Source: Bacteroidota bacterium
GTDB taxonomy: Bacteria; Bacteroidota; Bacteroidia; Bacteroidales; JAAUTT01
NCBI GenBank assembly: GCA_023429135.1
Contig: JAEYWD010000094.1
Span: 62,001 to 126,000, forward strand
Direction of reading: 5' to 3'
Length of the DNA stretch: 64,000 bases
How positions within the stretch are numbered: the first letter of the stretch is position 1; each line of letters begins with the position of its first letter. Below the pieces are notes generated by a model. That model saw only the letters and a program-made list of their open reading frames with translations, made no database searches and was not told the origin of the DNA. Positions 41,554-48,884 of the stretch are shown in pieces. The translations under genes were made by a program, and so were the position numbers.

Positions 41554-43440
41554 TTACATCGCTCCCATCCTTGCTTCCAGTTGCTTGCGGCTCAATGTTA
41601 TTAAATGCCCTATCGGTTTTCCGTCACGATAGGTAATAGTACGCAGCGTGATGGGGCCTTCGGGTAATTCAACCGGCTTTGTATATTTGGCTGTGAACTT
41701 ATCTGGCATAGCATCGTCGATGGTGTAATAAATTTCTAGATTTGGAACCTCAGCTTCCATAATCAGTACAAGTTTTTCATCTTTCTTTTGTGTGCGGATA
41801 ATAGGATCGTACACTGCCGTGGAATAGTTGATATTTCCGGCTTCAGCCCTTTTGAAAAAATACTCCATTCGCGGAACAAAATTTTCCCAGTTTTTAGCAG
41901 TTTTCGGTGACCAGAATACCTCCGAAAGAGCCCATGCCCGGGGGAAGGTCATATATTCAGCATGGCGAAATGTTGGAAGTTGCTCACTCCAAAGATTACC
42001 CTGTCCGCCAAGTATGTGTTTGGGATCGACATTGTCGGGAACGGGTTCGAAGCTATAGGACTTGCTTACACGCAGACTGGCATAGATGGGTGGCTCAATG
42101 GTCGGCTCTCCTTGCATATAATCAATATATGCATATGTTGTTGGAGTCATTATAACATCGTGACCCATATGAGCCGCTTCAATACCGTGTTTCATGCTTC
42201 TCCAGCTCATAAGTGTGGCTTCGGGCGAAATTCCCCCTTCAAGAATTTCGTCCCATCCCAGTAATTTTTTACCCTTTGTTTTAAGAATACCTTCCACGCG
42301 GTTCATAAAATAACCCTGAAGGTCTTCCACGTGACGGATATTCAGCTTTTTCATCAAAGCCTGACAACCTTCATCCTGAAGCCAGAAACCTTTGTAACAT
42401 TCGTCGCCTCCAACATGTATGTACTGAGCCGGGAATAAGGCAGCAACTTCAGTAAAAACTTTATCGAGAAATTCGTACACTTTTTCGTCCGAAGGATTTA
42501 AGGTATTATCCACATGCATTTTAAAGGTACCATTGCCATACCAATCGGCAAAGTTGGTTCCTGGGTTAACCATGGTATTAGGATTCTTTGTACAGCTAAG
42601 TTCCGGATATGCCGCAATAGCAGCCATGCTATGGCCGGGAACATCAATTTCAGGAACAACAGTTACATTTCTGTCGGCGGCATATTTCAAAATTTCCTTG
42701 ATATCTTCCTGGGTATAAAATCCACCATAAGTAGTGGGTTCGCCGGGTTTTGGTTCGGCGCGGTCGCCAAAATGACCGGCACGTTCAACTCTCCAGGCCC
42801 CAACTTCGGTGAGTTTGGGTAACGATTTTATTTCGATACGCCAACCGTTATCGTCGGTAAGATGCCAGTGAAATACATTGTACTTATAGCGGGTCATTTG
42901 ATCGATATAGCGTTTTACTTCTTCTTTTGTAAAGAAATTACGACTTACGTCGAGCATTAAACCACGCCATGCAAACCTGGGATAATCCTTGATTTTCACG
43001 GCAGGAACCGGCCAGGTGGCTTTTACCGGAGTTGTACTTTCAATTTCGAGCGGAAAGAGCTGAAGCAGCGTTTGAGCGCCATAATATAATCCGGCGGGTT
43101 GATTTGCCTCAATAACAATACCTTTAGAGGATACTTCAAGTGTGTAGCCTTCTTTTCCAAGTTCGGGACTGGCAGTTTCATTCAATTTTAACAAAATGGT
43201 TCCGGAATTGCCTTGTTGAGCTTTTAGTTTAAAACCGGTGGATCTGTTTAATCTTTCTGCCAGGTTTGCAGCAGCAAACTGTCCTTCGGCTTTGTTAAAT
43301 GCAATAGAAGCACCGCTGGTTAACATAAAAGTTCCCCCCATTTGCTTCATCTCAACAGGTTGGGGAATCAGCCTGACAGTTTGCTGTGCAGAAACCTGCA
43401 ACACTGCCATAATAAGTAGAATTGAAAATAAGTGTTTCAT
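41554..43440 (-). CDS. GH20 beta-N-acetylhexosaminidase
   Basis: This 628-residue protein has a signal peptide (MKHLFSILLIMAVLQVSA-Q), a GH20b N-terminal domain (RLIPQPVEMKQMGGTFML), and the GH20 barrel with RGLMLDVSRNFF, HWHLTDDNGWRIEI, EIDVPGHSMAAIAAYPEL and the catalytic pair Asp346-Glu347 in HVGGDECYKGFW. A C-terminal Fn3/chitobiase-like stretch follows (VPNLEIYYTIDDAMP). It removes terminal GlcNAc or GalNAc from glycans or muropeptides. It is a monocistronic gene by appearance. Confidence 0.94.
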   Translation of the reverse strand: MKHLFSILLIMAVLQVSAQQTVRLIPQPVEMKQMGGTFMLTSGASIAFNKAEGQFAAANLAERLNRSTGFKLKAQQGNSGTILLKLNETASPELGKEGYTLEVSSKGIVIEANQPAGLYYGAQTLLQLFPLEIESTTPVKATWPVPAVKIKDYPRFAWRGLMLDVSRNFFTKEEVKRYIDQMTRYKYNVFHWHLTDDNGWRIEIKSLPKLTEVGAWRVERAGHFGDRAEPKPGEPTTYGGFYTQEDIKEILKYAADRNVTVVPEIDVPGHSMAAIAAYPELSCTKNPNTMVNPGTNFADWYGNGTFKMHVDNTLNPSDEKVYEFLDKVFTEVAALFPAQYIHVGGDECYKGFWLQDEGCQALMKKLNIRHVEDLQGYFMNRVEGILKTKGKKLLGWDEILEGGISPEATLMSWRSMKHGIEAAHMGHDVIMTPTTYAYIDYMQGEPTIEPPIYASLRVSKSYSFEPVPDNVDPKHILGGQGNLWSEQLPTFRHAEYMTFPRAWALSEVFWSPKTAKNWENFVPRMEYFFKRAEAGNINYSTAVYDPIIRTQKKDEKLVLIMEAEVPNLEIYYTIDDAMPDKFTAKYTKPVELPEGPITLRTITYRDGKPIGHLITLSRKQLEARMGAM

Positions 43441-43555
43441 ATCAGGTAGATGTGTTTATAAATTAGTATAATAGAATCGGATGAAATTTCGGAAATAAAT
43501 CAGCAGTCTGATTAATAATCCAAAGAGTAAACGGAGAGCTTTGCTGAGAATATCA

Positions 43556-43927
43556 CTATTTCTTTGCTTTCAGGTAAACCTTATTCCCGTTTTTATTGAT
43601 GTAATACTCGCCACCCTGAGGTCCGGCATAAACAATCTGACCATCGGGACCTTTTTTGTTGGCCACAACTTTGTCGTTTTCTTTTAAATAAGTTTTATTA
43701 CCATTCTTGTTGACGTAATAAATTCCTCCTTTTACACCTTCGTAAACAGGCTGTCCATCGGGTCCTTTGCGCCCGTTAATTATTTTATCACCAAGGTCGG
43801 GTTTTTCGACTACTGCGGTAGTTTTCTTTTTCTCGGGAGCATTTTCTGCTGCTTTTTTGGGTTGAGCTGCAAGGGATACACTGAATGCCAGGAACACAAA
43901 TAAAATTCGATAGAAAGGTTTTATCAT
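43556..43927 (-). CDS. Secreted protein with two PBCV basic-adaptor-like repeats
   Basis: This 123-residue protein has a signal peptide (to SLAAQ, about 22), a Lys/Glu/Ala-rich linker (23-45), and two 28-residue direct repeats at 55-82 and 93-120. Each reads GPDGQ-x-VY-x-G followed by GG-x-YY-x-NKNGNK-x-YLK. The GG-x-YY-x-N-x-x-GNK-x-Y pattern is that of the PBCV-specific basic adaptor domain known from chlorella viruses and some bacterial proteins. Function is unknown. It is a single gene between GH20 and the D-serine-dehydratase-like gene. No membrane anchor is visible after the signal. Confidence 0.75.
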   Translation of the reverse strand: MIKPFYRILFVFLAFSVSLAAQPKKAAENAPEKKKTTAVVEKPDLGDKIINGRKGPDGQPVYEGVKGGIYYVNKNGNKTYLKENDKVVANKKGPDGQIVYAGPQGGEYYINKNGNKVYLKAKK

Positions 43928-43991
43928 AGAATAAAGATTAGAAAAACAAATTTATGAATTACCACGACTCAAAAAAGCTGCTAAATGTCAA

Positions 43992-45107
43992 TTAAATATT
44001 TATTTTCCAGCCCCGGGCTTCGATTTTCCATTCGTCGGCAGCACGACCTTCGCGAATCACAATAACGCTGTCGTAACGCGAAACTGTTGGGCAAATATGC
44101 CAGGGAATACCATAAAAATGATCGCCCACTTGAAATTTACCCGCATCAGGAGTTTCGATTACCAGATGCTCTTCGCTATGCATTTTAACCGAATAGTTAT
44201 CTAATCCGATTAATTTGACCCGTGGATGAGGCATTTCGGAGGCTACAGCTTTATGTCCCAGGTCGAGACAAAGCAAACCGGGTCCAGGCTTACTAACAAT
44301 CCTTGTGAGTAAAAGGGCGGCATAAAGAAAATTAAGATCGGGATATTGCTGCGAATAGCCATAGTCCCATAACACTGTTGTACCCGGACTTAATTCGATA
44401 CGACCTTTCCGTGCAGCATGGATAGGAAATGTAGGAGAACCAGAAGTTATAATTGTTGGAACGGGAAGGTTTTGATTTTCCAATACTGCCTTTAATTCAA
44501 GTACCGGCTCAAAATCCCGTTCGCTGTTAATTTTACGCTCTGCCGGTGAAGAATCGTGAATATGGCCGTCGTATGCATGTAATCCGGCAGGCTTGAGATA
44601 GGGTAGTTCATTTATCAATTTGTACAACTCCATGGCTTCATTACCCGGAGGCACACCAGTGCGGTTCATCCCGATATTCAGGTCGAGATACAAATCAATA
44701 TCACTGTCGAAAGCTATTGCAGTTTGGGAAATATGGTGAATAGCTTCGGGTGAATCAGTTATCGCGGAAAAGGAAGCATATGGGTATGCTTTTTTGAGCT
44801 GAAACAGGCGATGAAGATTAGGACCCATAGGCTGCATAGCCAAAAGAATATCTTTTACACCTGTCATAGCAGCCAGTTCGGCTTCGGCAATATTGGAACA
44901 TTTACATCTTGTAATGCCAAAATTATCCTGAATACGCAATATCTCACCCATTTTATGGGTTTTGATATGAGGTCGTAACCGACAGGCATCACCAGCTATA
45001 TCAATCATGCGGCGAATATTTTCCTCCACCCGGTGATAATAAATCAACAGATTAGGCGACGGAATTTCGTCAACATTTTCAATTTCGAACCAGCGAGAAT
45101 TTTCCAT
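43992..45107 (-). CDS. D-serine dehydratase / D-threonine aldolase-like PLP enzyme
   Basis: The 371-residue protein starts at ATG 45107 (MENSRWFEIENVDEIPSPNL). A longer frame to 45146 overlaps the RidA gene and is rejected. It has the fold III alanine-racemase-like barrel. The PLP lysine is Lys49 in RPHIKTHK. The C-terminal metal site of eukaryote-type D-serine dehydratases is seen in WHICPTVSRYD (His and Cys). The enzymes split D-serine to pyruvate and ammonia, or D-threonine to glycine and acetaldehyde. It begins 1 bp after the RidA stop, so the two are coupled, which fits a dehydratase releasing an enamine that RidA hydrolyses. Confidence 0.88.
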   Translation of the reverse strand: MENSRWFEIENVDEIPSPNLLIYYHRVEENIRRMIDIAGDACRLRPHIKTHKMGEILRIQDNFGITRCKCSNIAEAELAAMTGVKDILLAMQPMGPNLHRLFQLKKAYPYASFSAITDSPEAIHHISQTAIAFDSDIDLYLDLNIGMNRTGVPPGNEAMELYKLINELPYLKPAGLHAYDGHIHDSSPAERKINSERDFEPVLELKAVLENQNLPVPTIITSGSPTFPIHAARKGRIELSPGTTVLWDYGYSQQYPDLNFLYAALLLTRIVSKPGPGLLCLDLGHKAVASEMPHPRVKLIGLDNYSVKMHSEEHLVIETPDAGKFQVGDHFYGIPWHICPTVSRYDSVIVIREGRAADEWKIEARGWKINI

Positions 45108-45108
45108 A

Positions 45109-45573
45109 TCAATAAAGTTCAAATACAGCTTCAACTTCAACAGCAATATTCAAAGGCAAAAACATGCCCACAGCGCTTCGTACCCCAATGCCCATTTCCT
45201 CCCCAAAAATTTCAGCCATCAGTTCACTAAAACCGTTGATTACTGCCGGATGATGTTCAAAATCGGGTGAACTGTTCACCATTCCAAGTACCTTTACAAG
45301 ACGTTTTATTTTATCGAGATCGCCAAAATGAGTCCTGATGGTCGAAAGCATGGTTAGTCCAACCTGCCGGGCAGCCATTTTTCCTTGTTCAAGGTTAAGA
45401 TCTGCTCCTACCCTCCCTTTAAAAAGTGTTCCATCGTTATTCATCGGACCCTGTCCAGAAACATAAAGAAATTTATCAACCACAAGAACCGGCTTATAAA
45501 CTCCAACGGGAGCCGGTGCAGGCGGCAACACAAGATTCAGTTCCCTCAACCGGGCTTCAGGATTAGCTGTCAT
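45109..45573 (-). CDS. RidA family (YjgF/UK114) enamine/imine deaminase
   Basis: This 154-residue protein shows the Rid fold: FLYVSGQGPMNNDG near 33-46, ARQVGLTMLSTIRTHFGDLD, IKRLVKVLGMVNSS, and the C-terminal GIGVRSAVGMFLPLNIAVEV with the arginine needed to hold the substrate carboxylate. RidA-type proteins hydrolyse 2-aminoacrylate and related reactive intermediates made by PLP dehydratases. It is 1 bp upstream of a D-serine-dehydratase-like gene, which would make such an intermediate. It is somewhat longer than classical RidA (about 128), matching the longer Rid subfamily of this type. Confidence 0.9.
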   Translation of the reverse strand: MTANPEARLRELNLVLPPAPAPVGVYKPVLVVDKFLYVSGQGPMNNDGTLFKGRVGADLNLEQGKMAARQVGLTMLSTIRTHFGDLDKIKRLVKVLGMVNSSPDFEHHPAVINGFSELMAEIFGEEMGIGVRSAVGMFLPLNIAVEVEAVFELY

Positions 45574-45693
45574 AATTTATATTGTTAGGGATATTCAGCT
45601 AAGATACAACCTTTGCTTTGAAAGAAAACGTTTGACATAAATGATAAGTTTTGATTTTTTTATAGCTTAGCTTAAAATCTAATTTATCACAAA

Positions 45694-46092
45694 ATGAATT
45701 GTCCGAGATGCAACACAGGACTCAATAAAGAATCTTTGAGAGTAGTTAATGAAACCATCGAAGTTGATACGTGCAGCAACTGTGGTGGCCGATGGTTTGA
45801 GAAGGACGAATTATCCAAAGCGGATAAGATTGTGGAACCCACTATTTTGGAAATCAGGAGAATTCCAAAAGAAAAGGAACAGATGGAAGGATTATACTGT
45901 CCTTCCTGCCAAAATGGTAAAATAATGGCGAAGATCGAAAACCCGAGAGATACTCATGTAATTATGGATTATTGCCCTATGTGTAACGGAATATGGCTGG
46001 ATAAAGGTGAGCTGGAAGCAATTCAGAAAGAAAACTGGGGGGTAACATTTAAAAGAATGCGCCAGTGGTTATTGCGCGAGGAGCCTGAGTAG
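45694..46092 (+). CDS. Tandem zf-TFIIB zinc-ribbon protein
   Basis: A 132-residue protein with two zinc-knuckle units of the zf-TFIIB type, CPRC..CSNCGGRWFEKDEL (3-39) and CPSC..CPMCNGIWLDKGEL (69-109). Each unit has two CxxC pairs and the G-x-W-x-x-K-x-E-L signature. Function of this family in bacteria is not known. It stands alone, divergent from RidA and convergent (5 bp apart) with the SpoIIE-type phosphatase gene. No membrane segment. Confidence 0.85.
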   Translation: MNCPRCNTGLNKESLRVVNETIEVDTCSNCGGRWFEKDELSKADKIVEPTILEIRRIPKEKEQMEGLYCPSCQNGKIMAKIENPRDTHVIMDYCPMCNGIWLDKGELEAIQKENWGVTFKRMRQWLLREEPE

Positions 46093-46097
46093 CAGTG

Positions 46098-47339
46098 TCA
46101 GGATATCTCCAGACCCAGCATGGTTATATCGTCGAAAATTGCTGGATTATCTCCTTTGATGGATTTGAGATCTATAATATCGCTGATGTTTTTGTCGATT
46201 GAATTGTCGTTGCATATACTTTCTTCCAGGAATTTGGTTCCAATACTTACATTTTCTCCTTCGAGCAACTCTACCAAGCCATCAGTGTAAAGCAGTATTT
46301 TTACAGGCTCGGCAATCTGCATATAGCCCTTTACAACATAGGGAATATCGTCGAGCATCCCAAGACCAACACAACCACTACGCAGGAAATCTAGTTTCTT
46401 GCTGTCGTGATGGTAAATAAGTGGCGGGTTATGGCCAGCGTTTATATATTCAAACTCACGTGATTTAATGTTAAAACGACCTATAAAGAAGGTGATAAAT
46501 TTTTCACCCTTTGCATTAAACAAAACCCTGTCATTTAATCGCTCTATCAAAAATTTCAGTGGAATATCCTTGGTAAACAAGGCTCTGAAAGTTGCCTGAA
46601 AGTTAGACATCAGGAGAGCTGCAGAAATACCCTTCCCGGAAACGTCGGCAATACAAAAGCCGATTTCGTTTTCATCAAGATTGATAACATCGTAATAGTC
46701 GCCACCCACATCGAAATGCGGATGATAGAAAGCCGAAATTTTCAGATGATCGTTCTTTGGGAAGCTGTCGTTTTGGGGAATCAGCATCGCCTGCATTTTG
46801 CGTGCAAGTTCCATCTCTTTCTTCATTGCAGCCTGCTTGAGACTTTCCTTAAACAACCGATTGTTCTCAATGGCAGTAATAATAATATTGGTAAGCGTCT
46901 GTATAAAATTAAGGTGCTTTATTGCAGGGCTTACCCCATCCTGTTCTTCTTCAATATCGCCGATAAGCACGTAGGCCACCAGAATATTATTATTAAAAAC
47001 AGGAATAACAATGTCGTAGGACGTTAAAGCTGGGTTTGTGGAGGAAGTGATGAAACTGATGTCCTGAAAACTTAACAGATCCCGTTCAACATCGATATTA
47101 ATAGGAAGTGGAGCGCCATCGTCGCCACACTGGGAACTCAGGAGACGCTGCCAGCCGTTATTGTATCGGTAAATTAGTATTTTACCGATGTTAAGATTTT
47201 CGAGAATGATGTTCTTATAGAGGGTCAGGAGATCTCCCACAGGCATATTGGCATTAATAGCCTGCGTAATCTCAAGCAATGCATTCAGCTTAAAATTTAT
47301 TATTTTCAGCTTTTTTAGCGATGCTTTCTCCATATACAA
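46098..47339 (-). CDS. GAF-domain PP2C-like (SpoIIE/RsbU) serine phosphatase
   Basis: This 413-residue protein has an N-terminal GAF-like sensor (about 15-165: LLEITQAINANMPVGDLLTL, ILIYRY, IVIPVFNNNILVAYVLIGD) and the RsbU-type linker helix ARKMQAMLIP. A SpoIIE phosphatase domain (about 200-412) with the metal-site blocks DVGGDYYDVI, IADVSGKGISAALLM, YINAGHNPPLIY and LLYTDGLVELLEG completes it. It would dephosphorylate an anti-anti-sigma (STAS) protein in a partner-switching system; no STAS or kinase partner is encoded in this window. ATG at 47333 is an alternative start. Confidence 0.9.
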   Translation of the reverse strand: MYMEKASLKKLKIINFKLNALLEITQAINANMPVGDLLTLYKNIILENLNIGKILIYRYNNGWQRLLSSQCGDDGAPLPINIDVERDLLSFQDISFITSSTNPALTSYDIVIPVFNNNILVAYVLIGDIEEEQDGVSPAIKHLNFIQTLTNIIITAIENNRLFKESLKQAAMKKEMELARKMQAMLIPQNDSFPKNDHLKISAFYHPHFDVGGDYYDVINLDENEIGFCIADVSGKGISAALLMSNFQATFRALFTKDIPLKFLIERLNDRVLFNAKGEKFITFFIGRFNIKSREFEYINAGHNPPLIYHHDSKKLDFLRSGCVGLGMLDDIPYVVKGYMQIAEPVKILLYTDGLVELLEGENVSIGTKFLEESICNDNSIDKNISDIIDLKSIKGDNPAIFDDITMLGLEIS

Positions 47340-47347
47340 AGCAATTA

Positions 47348-47376
47348 AATTCCGTTAAATTTATTTTAACGGAATT
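47348..47376 (-). terminator. Terminator of efp
   Basis: AATTCCGTTAAA (47348-47359) and TTTAACGGAATT (47365-47376) form a perfect 12-bp stem with a 5-nt loop, 36 bp after the EF-P stop. The tail is only moderately T-rich, so it may be less efficient. Confidence 0.55.
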
Positions 47377-47411
47377 ATTTGCTAAAATTAAGATATTTTT
47401 TGGATTTCCGA

Positions 47412-47978
47412 CTACTTTGCGCGTTCGGAATATGACTTATCACGGGTATCAACTTTAATTTTATCGCCCTGGCTGATAAACAGCGGAACCTGAACAATAG
47501 CGCCGGTTTCGAGTGTTGCGGGCTTAAGAGCAGTGGAAGAAGCTGTATCGCCTTTTAATCCTGGCTCGGTATAAGTAACTTCCAGCACAACATGAGGCGG
47601 AAGTTCGCACGAAAGCGGAGTTTCGGTATCAACATGATAAACAACCTCAACATACTGTCCTTCTTTTAAAAATTCGGGAGAATCAATAATCTCTTTGGAA
47701 ACAGCTATTTGTTCAAAAGTATCAGTGTGCATCAGGTTATAGCCACCTTCATCGCTGTATAAAAATGTATACGGACGGCGTTCCACATTTGCCAGGTCGA
47801 TCTTCACTCCCGAGGTAAAGGTGTTATCTATTACACGTCCGGTGGTAAGGTTCTTAAGTTTGGTACGCACAAAGGCAGGACCTTTGCCTGGTTTTACATG
47901 CTGAAACTGCACAATAGTGAATAAGTCGCCATTAAATTCGATGCACAAGCCATTCTTGAAATCTGCTGTCGTTGCCAT
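47412..47978 (-). CDS. efp: Elongation factor P
   Basis: This 188-residue protein shows the three-domain EF-P layout: KOW-like domain I (FKNGLCIEFNGDLFTIVQFQ), the tip loop VKPGKGPAF with Lys32 at the modification site, the OB domain II (YVEVVYHVDTETPLSCELPP), and domain III ending VDTRDKSYSERAK. It helps ribosomes across polyproline stretches. The tip residue is a lysine; no EpmA/EpmB modification genes are seen here, and a different or absent modification is usual in this phylum. Monocistronic, with a -7 motif 22 bp upstream of the start and a terminator hairpin downstream. Confidence 0.96.
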   Translation of the reverse strand: MATTADFKNGLCIEFNGDLFTIVQFQHVKPGKGPAFVRTKLKNLTTGRVIDNTFTSGVKIDLANVERRPYTFLYSDEGGYNLMHTDTFEQIAVSKEIIDSPEFLKEGQYVEVVYHVDTETPLSCELPPHVVLEVTYTEPGLKGDTASSTALKPATLETGAIVQVPLFISQGDKIKVDTRDKSYSERAK

Positions 47979-48000
47979 TGTTATTTTTTTAAATTTTCGG

Positions 48001-48008
48001 CAAAAATA
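48001..48008 (-). promoter_or_regulatory. Putative -7 element of the efp promoter
   Basis: The minus strand reads TATTTTTG, fitting the Bacteroidota TAnnTTTG element, 22 bp upstream of the EF-P ATG. The -33 region is a T-rich stretch without a clear TTTG, so the promoter call is tentative. Confidence 0.4.
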
Positions 48009-48112
48009 GTTAAATCAATTAATTATTAAAAAAATGTTTGATTTTGATAAAGCAATCTGCCGAAATAAAGATATGGTAATGTTTAAAGATGTCTTCAAAG
48101 GAGAATCAACAC

Positions 48113-48826
48113 TTACTTCAATTCCGTAATTTTAACAGCACCAAAATTATACTTCTGAACAGAATGGCTATTACTATAATCAATAGAATACTTTTTTATA
48201 TAAAGTGTATTTTCATCCTTCCATCTCACTTCATCAGGCCCCCAGAGATTAATTTCTTTTTTCCATTTTAAAATGGCTTTTCTGCCCGAAATCTCAAAAA
48301 GCTGGATTCCATTGTAATCGTATCCGGCTTCGATATCACAGGAGTAAGTTATAAAATGCTTTTTATCCGGCGAAACAACAGGAGGTCCCCAAACATAAAT
48401 TTTAGAACCATCTTTTTTATCCATCAGAAGATACTCGCTCCCTTCGTAATAAGAGATAAAAACCAGCCAGTAATCAATATCCTTGCACGATTTGGTATAA
48501 TTAAAGATGTGATAACTGTCACCTTCTTCATCTCTGTCGTTAGTTAAAACCGAATCAGCTCCATTTTCAAGTTTAAACACAATTTTAAGCGAATCCTGAA
48601 AGACTCTGGTAGAGTCATCAATAACAGAGGTAAAAGGAGAAACAACACTCACCGAGTCGGCAGTTCTGAATTCTTCCAGACTGATTGAATCGGTGCGAAA
48701 GTTGTCAATAACTTCTTCCTGTGGGGTATTGGTAGCAGGAGCTTCTGCAGAATCTACCATCAAATTTTTTTGGTTCGATTTACATGCAATTAATAGAACA
48801 AGCAGCAGGATGGAGAAAGTTTTCAT
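48113..48826 (-). CDS. Hypothetical lipoprotein
   Basis: This 237-residue protein has a lipoprotein signal (LLLVLLIAC, Cys15) and an acidic, Ser/Asp-rich linker to about residue 70. The rest is a beta-rich domain with SYYEGSEYLLMDKKDGSKIY, FITYSCDIEAGYDYNGIQLF and NLWGPDEVRWKDENTLYIKK, text that recalls WD/beta-propeller-like repeat blades without a clear family. It follows the GH16 fusion gene by 58 bp on the same strand, so it may be the last gene of the second PUL or an independent gene. Function unknown. Confidence 0.75.
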   Translation of the reverse strand: MKTFSILLLVLLIACKSNQKNLMVDSAEAPATNTPQEEVIDNFRTDSISLEEFRTADSVSVVSPFTSVIDDSTRVFQDSLKIVFKLENGADSVLTNDRDEEGDSYHIFNYTKSCKDIDYWLVFISYYEGSEYLLMDKKDGSKIYVWGPPVVSPDKKHFITYSCDIEAGYDYNGIQLFEISGRKAILKWKKEINLWGPDEVRWKDENTLYIKKYSIDYSNSHSVQKYNFGAVKITELK

Positions 48827-48884
48827 CGATGTTAGGTGTGGTTAATAAATAATAAAGATAATACTTTTACAATTGCACAACCTC

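Noticed and set aside
43556..43927. Possible CRISPR-like or microsatellite repeat because of the repeated GPDGQ text
   Set aside because: The repeats are protein-level within one frame; the DNA copies are diverged and there are only two.
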